Source: Berghia stephanieae (Eukaryota > Mollusca > Gastropoda > Nudibranchia > Aeolidiidae). Taken from it: 64,000 bases of DNA. The notes beneath the pieces were generated by a model. It made no database searches. It saw nothing but the letters and a program-made list of their open reading frames with translations, and was not told the origin of the DNA. Made by a program: the position numbers and the translations under genes. The stretch's first letter is position 1; every line of letters begins with the position of its first letter. This document shows positions 54,313-64,000 of the stretch, piece after piece. Where the stretch lies: positions 74,949,367 through 75,013,366 of the forward strand of contig CM067444.1 of assembly GCA_034508935.3 (NCBI GenBank), read 5' to 3'.

Positions 54313-56434
54313 CTCTATTCCACGGGCCAAACGGAAATTCTACACCCCTTGCTGGACAGCAGAGTTGGAAGAGCTGTACCGAGAGTACCAGCAGACCCAG
54401 TCCCAGGACGCAGCCGATAGACTACTTCAGTTTCTGGCAGAGGGAAGGAAGCAACGGTGGCAGGAGACCGTGGAAAGTCTCGACTTTACACACTCCAGCC
54501 GCCACGCTTGGCGTTTGATAAGAAATTGGACCCAGATCGGAATTACGCGAAGGCTGCACCGGAGTGTGAGGCAGACACAATTGCCAAGAACATTAAGAAC
54601 CGTAGTAAACGGGTCCCTAATCAGGCTTTTGAGCGCGGTGTCCGAAAGGCGTACCGTACGATTTTGGACTCGCTACCTGCGGAGGAGTCGGACTGGACGA
54701 CCCCGTTCAGTCCCCGAGAAGTGGGTGCAGCCATTAGCGAAGTGAAGAAAGGCAAAGCAGCAGGGATAGATGGTGTATATCCCGATATGGTGACGCATCA
54801 GGGCCCCAGGGCACGGGCCTGGCTAGCAGAGGCAATGTCCGACGTCCTTGCAAAAGGAAAGCTTCCACAAGTGTGGAAGCATGCGAAGATAGTTGCCATC
54901 CTGAAGCCAGGGAAACCGGCGAAGGAGACAGACAGTTACAGACCCATATCGCTGCTGAGCTGTCTTTACAAATTGTTGGAGCGTGTTCTATTAAACCGAT
55001 GGGGGCCGGTCCTAGACGCTGCCCTGCCACCCGAGCAGGCAGGCTTCAGGGAAGGGAGGTGCACCACGGAGCAGGTCATTGCCCTTACAGAGCATATTGA
55101 GCACGGGTTCGAGAGAAAACAGCAAACAGGTGCTGTCTTTATAGACCTATCAGCGGCGTACGATACGGTCTGGTGCGAAGGGTTGATGCTCAAACTTGCA
55201 AAAAGACCTTGAAGTTGTTCTCTTCGATCTTAGGGGAAAGGCAATTCCACGTCGCGCTGGGAGACGTCACGAGCAAAGTAAGGAGATTTAAGAATGGGGT
55301 CCCTCAGGGGTCGGTACTTGCGCCAATGTTGTTTAACGTTTACATTAGCGATATGCCGAACACTTCCTCCCTGAGGCTGGGATACGCGGACGACTGGGCA
55401 CTCGTTACTCAGAGTAAAGTGTGGACCCGTCTCGAGAGCGTACTTAGCGAGGACGTCACCAGATCAAATCCTACTTTGACAAGTGGTACCTGCAGATGAA
55501 CACTTCAAAAACCGTGGCCACTGCATTTCACTTATGCAGTGGTTGGCACACCCGTAAACTGAATGTCCTCGTCGGGGACCAGCCACTCCCATATGAGCCG
55601 CATCCAAAATATTTAGGGGTGACGCTGGATCGCAGCCTTACCTATGGGGTGCATCTCGAAGGGGTTGCCCGGAAGATAGAGAAGCGGAATAGTCTTCTGA
55701 GGAAGCTGGCGGGATCGACTTGGGGCGCTAGCCAAGCGCTCATGAGAACGTCTGCTTTGGCACTATGCTATTCCACCGCGGAGTATTGCGCTCCAGTGTG
55801 GGGTAGAAGCAGAAACGTTGAGAAGGTGGATGTAAAACTTCGCAAGTCGATGCACATAGTGTCAGGAACGCTAGCAACAACCCCTAGAGAATGGGGCCCG
55901 ATAATGGCAGCGATCCAGCCCCCCGATGTCCGGAGGGAGACGATTACGGGAAACTGGCAGAGTAAGATCAAAAAGAGAGGGAACGGGGATACCCCTCTCA
56001 TGCGCATAATGGACGGTGCCCCCGTTTCGAGCCGAAATAAGTCCCGGCAACCCTTGTACGCAGAATCCCTGACTACGGACAGAGCTGCACATACGAGATG
56101 GAAGTCGGTTTGGACGAATTCAATCCCTCGTGGGGGCGGGGACGTACACTCCTCTAAGCTTGGTGAGAAGTTGCCAGGCTTTGATACCAGTAAGAGGAGA
56201 CACTGGGTAGCTGCGAATCGGCTTCGGTCGAGGAGCTGCCTAACGGAAAGTGCGTTACATCGGTGGGGTCTAACTACCTGTCCAATATGTCCACGCTGTG
56301 GGCAAGAACCCGAGACGGCAGAGAATCTAGTCGAAAGGTGTGTTGTGACGATGCTACCCGGCGGGTTTGCGACGGTTCACGAATGCGGACCGGACTTTGC
56401 TGATTGGGTCGATCGTCATAACATGATAGTGTGA
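54313..56434 (+). mobile_element. 5-prime truncated jockey-superfamily LINE
   Basis: Lacks the endonuclease and starts within the linker (WQETVESLDFTHSSRHAW near 54460). The reverse transcriptase has YRPISLLSCLYKLLERVL (54940), FIDLSAAYDTVW with the motif A Asp (55140), NGVPQGSVLAPMLFNVYISD (55300), YADDWALVT catalytic motif (55385) and PKYLGVTLDR (55608). It ends with CPICPRCGQEPETAENLVE, a Cys/His-type motif, and a stop at 56432. Frame changes near 54510, 55205 and 55460 make it non-functional. The final 312 codons (55496-56434) are open. The GC content is clearly higher than in the flanks. Confidence 0.9.
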
Positions 56435-56598
56435 ACCATAAGAGGCTGCTGCCTTTTCAACGCGCAACTGTGATTTAAATTATACACAGAACAAGTTCGG
56501 ACTAGAGGCCAGAGGTATGGTCTATCTCAATTTATCAAATTAATATAAAAGTGTCGCTTTTGTTTCTTGGTTGTATATTTTTTACATTTTTGTGCATT

Positions 56599-56599
<1 letters not shown>

Positions 56600-56684
<85 letters not shown>
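56600..56684. repeat. (TA)n microsatellite
   Basis: About 42 TA dinucleotides, close to the 3-prime side of the jockey-type LINE. Confidence 0.97.
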
Positions 56685-56688
<4 letters not shown>

Positions 56689-56988
56689 TGTTGGTAGGTA
56701 CTCGTAGGTAAGAAGGTGCTCGATAATGATGGTTAGAGCTAATATAAAATATAAATTGTCACTCACATTATATGGCCAAGACCTTGGAATAAAAATAGAT
56801 GGAAGGAAGATGACGTCACAATACTGAAGCCAACCGTTGGCCGCTTCCGCCATATTGGGAATACCAAAACATTCCTGCGTTACGGCCGTAGTTACGGTGA
56901 TTCACTCATCGGTGGACATCCGAATCAAGATGATCAGTGGATGTTTTTCCTTCCAAGTAAGTATCAACCTTAAATTTGTTTCATAATT

Positions 56989-57865
56989 ATGTTTGCAAAT
57001 ACGTTTTATCAGTTAAATCATGTGGGTGGGGTTGGTGATTTATTGAAACGGAAATTAGCGAAGATGGAAAATATGTCTGTACCTGTTAAGTATTCTCCAG
57101 AAATTAGAAGTTTTGCTATGACATTGCATTTTTACTCCCCTAAAGCTTATCGATATGTAAGAAAAGCTTTTGATACTTGACTTCCTCATCCAAAAACTAT
57201 TTCTAAGTGGTATAAAACTGTGGATGGGTCACCTGGTTTTACTAAATCAGCTTTTACTTTTCTTTCCAATATTGTACAACTGTCAAAGGTTGCAAAACCT
57301 TTTCTATGTAATCTTGTCATGGATGAAATGTCTATTAGGCAACATGTGGAATGGGATGGCAGCAAGTATCATGGCTATGTGGATGTTGGTACAGGAATTG
57401 ATGATGATAATCTTCCCGTAGCAAAGGAAGCTCTAACTTTTATGATAGTATGCTTAAATAGCAGTTGGAAATTGCCTGTTGGGTATTTTTTATTAGATGG
57501 TTTGAATGGGGTGGAAAGAAAAAATTTATTGAATTCATGTATTAAAAAACTGCATGAAGTAGGTGTTGAGATAGTGTCAATCACACATGACGGTTGTCCA
57601 TCAAATATGTCTATGTTGAAGTCTCTTGGTGTAATTGTAGATAGTGATAAAATAAAGCCATACTTTTCTCATCCTGTTACTGATTCGCCTATTTATGTTT
57701 TTCTTGATGCCTGTCATATGTTGAAATTGGTAAGGAATACTTTTGCAGAAAAAAAGTCTTTTTGTGTAGGTAATGATTTTATCAAATGGGACTATATTGA
57801 ACTATTACATGAGTTACAAGAAAGAGAAGGATTGCACCTGGGTAATAAATTACAAGCAAGTCATG
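56989..57865 (+). pseudogene. THAP9/P-element-like transposase, N-terminal half
   Basis: Cut-and-paste DNA transposase (RNase H-like) of the P superfamily. Motifs in order: YSPEIRSFAMTLHFYSPKAY (about 57095), LPHPKTISKWYKTVDG (57181), VMDEMSIRQHVEWDG with a probable catalytic Asp (57318), GYFLLDGLNG (57481) and FLDACHMLKLVRNTF (57700), the D-x2-H-x2-K-x2-RN signature. One in-frame TGA at 57178 precedes LPHP. No THAP zinc finger (C-x2-4-C, HC) is seen upstream, although a strong donor (CCAA then GTAAGTAT, near 56956) could end an earlier exon. The frame is cut at 57865 by the LTR element and resumes at 62050. Confidence 0.88.
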
Positions 57866-59162
57866 TGTAATAGAATGACCATTCTATCTAATGTTATTTG
57901 ATTTTGTACTCTCTTACTCTTTACTACTTGTCGCTACCATCACTATTTAATTGTATGCAAGTAATGCAAGACTGTGTGCCTCTGTGGTTGATATCGACAT
58001 TCCTTTACTCGTGTGTGTTACTATGACCAATAGTACGCTGTGTGTTGTGTGTTAAGCCCTTACACAGTCTCTCGATGTAGTACTATTTTTATCTTCGGCT
58101 GGGTGTGACTTCTGGCCTGATACTATATTTTTGTGTGCTTTCTTTCACCACTTCACATCGTTATAACTTCATTTTAACAACTATGATCATTTACAAATTT
58201 ATATCACTAATTTTGGCAAATCATAACTTTCTAGCCACCTACCTTGAGTCATCTAAATCTACTTTGTTCTTCTGTATACTTAATAATTGCTACTTAAATA
58301 TTTCATACAGCCATAACGTTAACGCCTTTGATTACTAATTACGAGCTAAACATTTACTCTTTAACTCTGCAATTCACTATGATTGATTTTGTAGCATAAC
58401 TCTTTAGTTTAGACTTATTCGTTCCTTCATACATGTCCCATGTTATTTGCATTAATTTGTTTAAATCATGAAGATGCACACAACTCGATCGAGTTTACTC
58501 ACTTCAGTCTACGCATCACTTTACCTGGACCAGTGACGTAGGTGCTTTCCCTGACGTCCGCGCTAAATCTATTTTTAACTGCTATAGCTAATATTAGGCT
58601 ATGAGATTTCTTCTGCCATTCTTTTCATTCATTCATTGATCCATTCATTGCTACACGCCTATAGAATACGATACAAAAGAATGATCTGTTCCATTGTTCC
58701 TGAATAAAGACTTCATCATTATACATCCTGGCCTTTGTTGTTTGATCGCCTCCACTACCCTGGAGTGGATGGGCTAGGACTCGGGTAGACTATGGTGTCT
58801 CCGGACTTGACTGAGGTGTGTGCTCTTCGCTCATGAAATCAACTCCCTACTTCTACCTCTGACACATGAAGTCATGCTACTATCACTAACAGTAGTACTA
58901 AACTGTCACTTCATTGTCTCGATCTATCTTCCTCATTTGAGCACCACCGCCGCAGTTACAGTCTGGAACTCTTAAGTCGACCCCGGGACCGAATCCATCC
59001 ACTCCCACGGCCTCTACACTCTGCCAATACTACTACTACCACTCGCCGGCATCAACTACCCGGTTGTCTCCATCAGTATCACACTCGCCGGCATCAAATA
59101 CCCGGTTGTCTCTACTATCGCACTCGCCGGCATCAGCTACCCGGTTGTCTGACTCTATTACA
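57866..59162 (+). repeat. 5-prime LTR of the non-autonomous element
   Basis: 1297 bp. It contains an AATAAA signal at 58703. Near its 3-prime end are three tandem units of CACTCGCCGGCATCA followed by TACCCGGTTGTCTC (about 59040-59152). Confidence 0.92.
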
Positions 59163-60754
59163 AATTTGGCGCTGCGAGCAGGATCTCAATTTCAGAAGCC
59201 ACAGCCTTTTGGAGACCTGCTTATTTATTCATCAGTCAGACATCCGCTTGGAATTGGAACGAATTTACACTCTCGCTGCCAGTCCCTGTCCACCAACCTC
59301 GATTTTTTATTGCGACAGACGACAATCGACGTCAACTTGCCACTCGGCCCCTTTACAACCGAATTTATAACAAGACGGCCGCTACCGGCTACCATACACG
59401 TCGAGTATCCTGTCCAACCCGAGATGACCAGTGACTGCCAAACCCGAGAAGATCCATGTTCCTGAGCCCGAGATGCCCCGTGTACCTGTGCCCGTGATGA
59501 CCCGTGTCTCAGTGCCCGAGATGACCTGTGTGTCTGTGCCCGTGATGACCGTGTGCCTGTGCTCGTGATGACCTGTGTGTCTTTGCCCGTGATGACCCGT
59601 GTCTCAGTGCCCGAGATGACCCATATGTCTGTGCCCGAGATGAGTGTGCCTGTGCCCGTGATGACCCATTGTCTGTGCCCGAGATGACCGTATGCCTGTG
59701 CCCGTGATGTGATGACCTGTGTGTCTTTGCCCGTGATGACCTGTGTGTCTGTGCCCGAGATGACCGTGTGCCTGTGCCCGTGATGACCCGTGTCTCAGTG
59801 CCCGAGATGACCTGTGTGTCTGTGCCCGTAATGACCGTGTGCCTGTGCTCGTGATGACCTGTGTGTCTTTGCCCGTGATGACCCGTGTCTCAGTGCCCGA
59901 GATGACCCATGTGTCTGTGCCCGAGATGAGTGTGCCTGTGCCCGTGATGACCCATTGTCTGTGCCCGAGATGACCGTATGCCTGTGCCCGTGATGTGATG
60001 ACCTGTGTGTCTGCCCGTGATGACCTGTGTATCTGTGCCCGAGATGACCGTGTGCCTGTGCCCGTGATGACCTGTGTGTCAGTGCCCGTGACGACCGTGT
60101 GCCTGTGCCCGTGATGACCCGTGGGTCTTACCAACGTGAATTAACCAACCAGATGGAGCCTCGTCCCTTTACTGCCATGCAACTATCCAAAGGCATCGTC
60201 GTCGAAGTGGTGGCCGGTGTTCCTAAAAGTCGCGTCTGTGAAAGTGAAACCACGTCACAGAATCCCGCCTGCACACATCTGCCCAGACGACGTCACGCCT
60301 AATGCAAGGATCTGCCTGAGTTTGACCACCACGTTGGTGAGATAATCCATGTTTTGTAGGATTCTCATGTATATTGATTCAATATCTCGTTAGTTCCCAT
60401 TAATTTTGCAATATGCTCATGATTCATAATGAAACATACAATGTAATTATGGAAGGTTTAAACTATTGCTTATAATTGTAACAGTGTAGTTCTTTCTACA
60501 TTTACCGCTAACAAGCGACGTCCACTTAATATTTCCATGTCTATATTCGACATGAGCCTCCTCATATTTGAGACGTTCGTATTTTAAGTTTTAACGCTTT
60601 TCTCATCTTATACTTATACCGCTATGCTGAAGCGACGTAAATTTACATTGATTGCATTTCTTTCAAGTTGAATTCGTACATTGAATCCTCTCAGCCTAGT
60701 TGACCATTGATAATTTGTTCTATGAGGACATAGAACGGTTCGAGTTGGGGGATA
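59163..60754 (+). repeat. LTR element interior with a degenerate minisatellite
   Basis: From about 59460 to 60120 the sequence is a tandem array of ~20-45-bp units built on TGTGCCCGTGATGACC and GTGCCCGAGATGACC. A longer block of roughly 290 bp within it is itself duplicated (59495-59700 resembles 59790-60000). The rest is unique and non-coding. Repetitive His/Gly/Arg/Thr frames on the - strand are artefacts. Confidence 0.8.
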
Positions 60755-62049
60755 TGTAATAGAATGACCATTCTATCTAATGTTATTTGATTTTGTACTC
60801 TCTTACTCTTTACTACTTGTCGCTACCATCACTATTTAATTGTATGCAAGTAATGCAAGACTGTGTGCCTCTGTGGTTGATATCGACATTCCTTTACTCG
60901 TGTGTGTTACTATGACCAATAGTACGCTGTGTGTTGTGTGTTAAGCCCTTACACAGTCTCTCGATGTAGTACTATTTTTATCTTCGGCGGTGTGACTTCT
61001 GGCCTGATACTATATTTTTGTGTGCTTTCTTTCACCACTTCACATCGTTATAACTTCATTTTAACAACTATGATCATTTACAAATTTATATCACTAATTT
61101 TGGCAAATCATAACTTTCTAGCCACCTACCTTGAGTCATCTAAATCTACTTTGTTCTTCTGTATACTTAATAATTGCTACTTAAATATTTCATACAGCCA
61201 TAACGTTAACGCCTTTGATTACTAATTACGAGCTAAACATTTACTCTTTAACTCTGCAATTCACTATGATTGATTTTGTAGCATAACTCTTTAGTTTAGA
61301 CTTATTCGTTCCTTCATACATGTCCCATGTTATTTGCATTAATTTGTTTAAATCATGAAGATGCACACAACTCGATCGAGTTTACTCACTTCAGTCTACG
61401 CATCACTTTACCTGGACCAGTGACGTAGGTGCTTTCCCTGACGTCCGCGCTAAATCTATTTTTAACTGCTATAGCTAATATTAGGCTATGAGATTTCTTC
61501 TGCCATTCTTTTCATTCATTCATTGATCCATTCATTGCTACACGCCTATAGAATACGATACAAAAGAATGATCTGTTCCATTGTTCCTGAATAAAGACTT
61601 CATCATTATACATCCTGGCCTTTGTTGTTTGATCGCCTCCACTACCCTGGAGTGGATGGGCTAGGACTCGGGTAGACTATGGTGTCTCCGGACTTGACTG
61701 AGGTGTGTGCTCTTCGCTCATGAAATCAACTCCCTACTTCTACCTCTGACACATGAAGTCATGCTACTATCACTAACAGTAGTACTAAACTGTCACTTCA
61801 TTGTCTCGATCTATCTTCCTCATTTGAGCACCACCGCCGCAGTTACAGTCTGGAACTCTTAAGTCGACCCCGGGACCGAATCCATCCACTCCCACGGCCT
61901 CTACACTCTGCCAATACTACTACTACCACTCGCCGGCATCAACTACCCGGTTGTCTCCATCAGTATCACACTCGCCGGCATCAAATACCCGGTTGTCTCT
62001 ACTATCGCACTCGCCGGCATCAGCTACCCGGTTGTCTGACTCTATTACA
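60755..62049 (+). repeat. 3-prime LTR of the non-autonomous element
   Basis: 1295 bp, matching the left LTR throughout by eye, with one short length difference. AATAAA lies at 61590. The right end abuts the CATG duplication and the resumed transposase frame. Confidence 0.92.
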
Positions 62050-63331
62050 CATGTGCAATGGTTTAAGAAAAAAAATGAATGTAAAATTAGCTGCTCAAAC
62101 TCTTAGTGATTCAGTTTCTTCTTCTCTTGAATTTTGTCTTAAAGAAAATATCCCTGGTTTTGAAGGATGTGAGGTAACTATTAAGTTTTTGAAAATGTTT
62201 AATTGTTTGTTTGATATCCTTAATTCTAGAAATATGAAGGCATTTGGATGGAAATCCCCATTGAGTAAATGTAATTTTGAAGCAACTGAAAATTTTCTCT
62301 CAGAAGTTAAAAATTATATTTTGTCCATGACATTATCTGTTAATGGTATGTCTCTTGTTTCCAGTAGAAGAAAGACTGGCTTTCTTGGTTTTCTTGTTTG
62401 TATTGATAGTGTTATTTCCATTTACAGACGTTTGGTAATGTCTGAAGATTCATGTATGAAATTTTTATTGACCTACAAGTTTAGTCAAGATCACATTGAA
62501 CTTTTTTTTGGTAAGGTAAGAAGTATGGGAGGCTGCAATAACAATCCAACAGCTAGACAGTTCTCAAAAGCATACAAGCAACTCCTCACGCACAATGAAA
62601 TTGAAGAAGTGAAAAGAGGGAACTGTTTGCCTCTGGAATCCGTACCCATTCTAAGTGTTTCCAGCCGAGAGAATTTAAGCCGTGATGTACCTTCTGGGAT
62701 TCGAATCAATGCATCTTTATCAACAAACCGAGTCTTGTCTGAAAAGGTGTGTGAAAGTAGTGATATCAGTAGCAGTAGTTCATTTGATTTTGATGTAAAC
62801 TATGATCAGTTGTCCACTTGTTCAAATAAAATTGTCGTCTACATTGCTGGATTTGTTGCATTTAAATTGAAACAAAGAATTCTTTGTGAACAGTGTTCAA
62901 ATGCATTAGTTGAAAATGAGCTATCTGACATACATTCTTTGATTGCTCTTAAGAACAAAGGAGGGTTGCAAATTCCTTCTAAGGGTGTTATTGATGTCTG
63001 TTTAATTTCTGAAAAGCATTTCAGAAAATATGATGCAACTGTAGGTCAAGATCATTTTCATTTCAATCGATATGATTGCCATAAGCTTTTGCAAAGCATC
63101 ATGAAGTCTTTCGTCAATAAACCCGTTTCTTCTACATTATTTCATTCCCATATGTTTGATCATGAGGGGATTGAGAATCATTTGATTCTTCTACTAAAAG
63201 CAATAGCTGAGAAATATATTCAGGTCAGGTATTTCTATGCTGGTAAACTGTACACTGAACAATTGAAAAAGAAGCTAATGTGTAAAAGCCGTCAAGTTCT
63301 TAACAAATTTATTTTATTTACAGGGCAGTAA
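62050..63331 (+). pseudogene. THAP9/P-element-like transposase, C-terminal half
   Basis: Continues the half ending at 57865. Motifs: VKLAAQTLSDSVSSSLEF (62080), SRRKTGFLGFLVCIDS (62365), FLLTYKFSQDHIELFFGKVR with the DHIELFF signature and probable catalytic Glu (62460), then NNNPTARQF. A C-terminal domain follows with VYIAGFVAFKL and CEQC (62840-62900). The open frame is 426 codons to TAA at 63331. The reading frame is shifted by one base against the upstream half, at an A8 run (62068-62075) where seven A would keep phase. With the stop at 57178 and the LTR insertion this gene has about three breaks. The rest of the frame is clean, so inactivation was recent. Confidence 0.88.
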
Positions 63332-63786
63332 CAATGTCATTATTAACTTGTGTGATTTTTTTAAAGAGGCAAATATGTTTGTGTATAAGTATAACCCTTT
63401 CCTGGCTAGGCTGAATTTCACGTCAAACATCATTCCATCCGCTACAGCTTTCACCTCGAGCACTCGGAGGGCTCGAGTCGCATCACAGGGGCTAATTTCT
63501 GAACTGTAGAGGATTGAATGATGAATGACGTAAAATCCAGTCTCGCCATAACAGACTTCTGTAATAACTATTAATGATGAACTAGTAATGAAATTGCTGG
63601 GATTTTTGTTTTATTTTGAAATCTTATTGAATTATGATCAAACAATGAACCTTTTTGTGTGACCATGATATTTTGTGTAATAATGTCTTTTTTTTTTTTG
63701 TCACTTTACACAAATAAATATAAAATGTAAATAGCATTTTGTGACTTAATTTTTGATGAATTATGGTAATTCATAGCTCTAGTAGC
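63332..63786. other. Downstream flank of the transposase, no gene
   Basis: AT-rich DNA with a short CG-containing piece (63420-63500). TAACCCTTTCCTGGCTAGG at 63393 closely resembles TTAACCCTTTCATGGCTAGG at 63967. The second of these has a TTAA-CCC arrangement like a piggyBac-type terminus entering at the window end. I did not find the terminal inverted repeats of the P-type element. Confidence 0.4.
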
Positions 63787-63965
63787 GGGGGTCCCGTTAG
63801 TTCAATTGGTAGAGCATTGGACTGTCACGCCAAAGGTCTCGGGTTCGAGTCCCTTTGCAGCCAGAATTTTTATCCGGTTCCCCCTGTCCACCCAGCAGCA
63901 ATTGGGTAGCTTACTCTACTACTGCTATAGCTGCAGTGGTACGTCCACATTTTAAGTTGTCACCA
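63787..63965 (+). repeat. tRNA-Asp-like SINE head with family S body
   Basis: The head reads AGTTCAATTGGTAGAGCA (A box), CTGTCAC (GTC anticodon-like loop) and CGGGTTCGAGTCCC (perfect B box). The acceptor strands (GGGGTCC against TGCAGCC) do not pair, so it is not a normal tRNA gene. It is followed by CCACCCAGCAGCAATTGGGT, which matches the body of the SINE at 16068. The youngest-looking head of the family. Confidence 0.65.
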
Positions 63966-64000
63966 TTAACCCTTTCATGGCTAGGTTTGAGTTGAACCAA

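Larger units (their letters stand above)
57866..62049 (+). mobile_element. Young LTR element without gag or pol (LARD/TRIM-like)
   Basis: Two direct repeats of 1297 and 1295 bp (57866-59162 and 60755-62049) start TGTAATAGA and end TCTATTACA, a perfect 9-bp inverted terminus with TG/CA ends. The 4-bp duplication CATG flanks the whole (57862-57865 and 62050-62053). After the left LTR, TGGCGCTGCGAGCAGG is a candidate primer-binding site. Before the right LTR, GAGTTGGGGGATA is a polypurine tract. The 1592-bp interior has no recognisable gag, pol or env, so mobilisation would depend on a partner. The LTRs look nearly identical, which points to a recent insertion. It appears structurally whole. Confidence 0.92.

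Noticed and set aside
59064-59465. A 133-codon frame across the LTR/interior border
   Set aside because: No gag-like motif; it starts in the tandem CGCCGGCATCA repeats and has no family resemblance.
59460-60120. CRISPR-like repeat array
   Set aside because: Units are contiguous and variable in length, without unique spacers, and lie inside a eukaryotic LTR element: a minisatellite.
63787-63862. A functional tRNA-Asp gene
   Set aside because: The A and B boxes and anticodon loop look right, but the acceptor strands do not pair and a SINE body follows.

Overview
This window is eukaryotic nuclear DNA from an invertebrate animal, most likely marine. Two host genes are split by GT-AG introns, and most of the rest is transposable elements, SINE-like retroposons and simple repeats. 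I cannot fix the species. A THAP9/P-type transposase, V-SINE-like and tRNA-headed SINEs, and short retroposons ending in a hairpin plus an A-rich tail would suit a mollusc or another lophotrochozoan, but this is only a leaning.

Host genes. (1) MYCBP (c-Myc binding protein, AMY-1) lies on the + strand: five coding exons from 11544 to 18228, 104 residues, with a poly(A) signal at 19013. (2) An hnRNP R/Q (SYNCRIP) orthologue lies on the - strand: nine coding exons from 46979 down to 29421, 601 residues, with three RRMs and an RGG-rich tail. The two genes are convergent and about 9 kb of repeats separates them. A possible pair of exons of an unrecognised gene is at 22296-22758.

Layout. 1-5.7 kb: large microsatellites, SINEs and a retroposon. 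5.8-9.7 kb: a decayed LINE on the - strand. 10-11.1 kb: retroposon and a 36-bp-type minisatellite. 11.5-19 kb: MYCBP with MITEs and SINEs in its introns. 19-28.3 kb: a nest of small TIR elements, about six retroposon copies and long G/T/A minisatellite arrays. 28.3-47 kb: SYNCRIP, whose introns hold a 4.66-kb DNA transposon with a PIN/XPG-like gene family, a piggyBac relic, three further MITE or retroposon insertions and SINEs. 47-53.7 kb: V-SINE, minisatellites, tandem repeats and an RTE-type LINE fragment. 54-56.4 kb: two LINE fragments joined head to tail. 57-63.3 kb: a P-element/THAP9-like transposase split by a young 4.18-kb LTR element that lacks recognisable gag or pol. 63.8 kb to the end: a tRNA-headed SINE.

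The main result is a nested history that can be read from target-site duplications. A ~540-bp retroposon family (called family A here, about a dozen copies) has 9-12-bp target duplications and repeatedly serves as the landing site for DNA transposons: a TAA-flanked 4.66-kb element, a TTA-flanked 889-bp element, a TAAT-flanked 296-bp element and a 186-bp dimer. A diverged second family (B) keeps the same 3-prime hairpin loop but has a different, still complementary stem.
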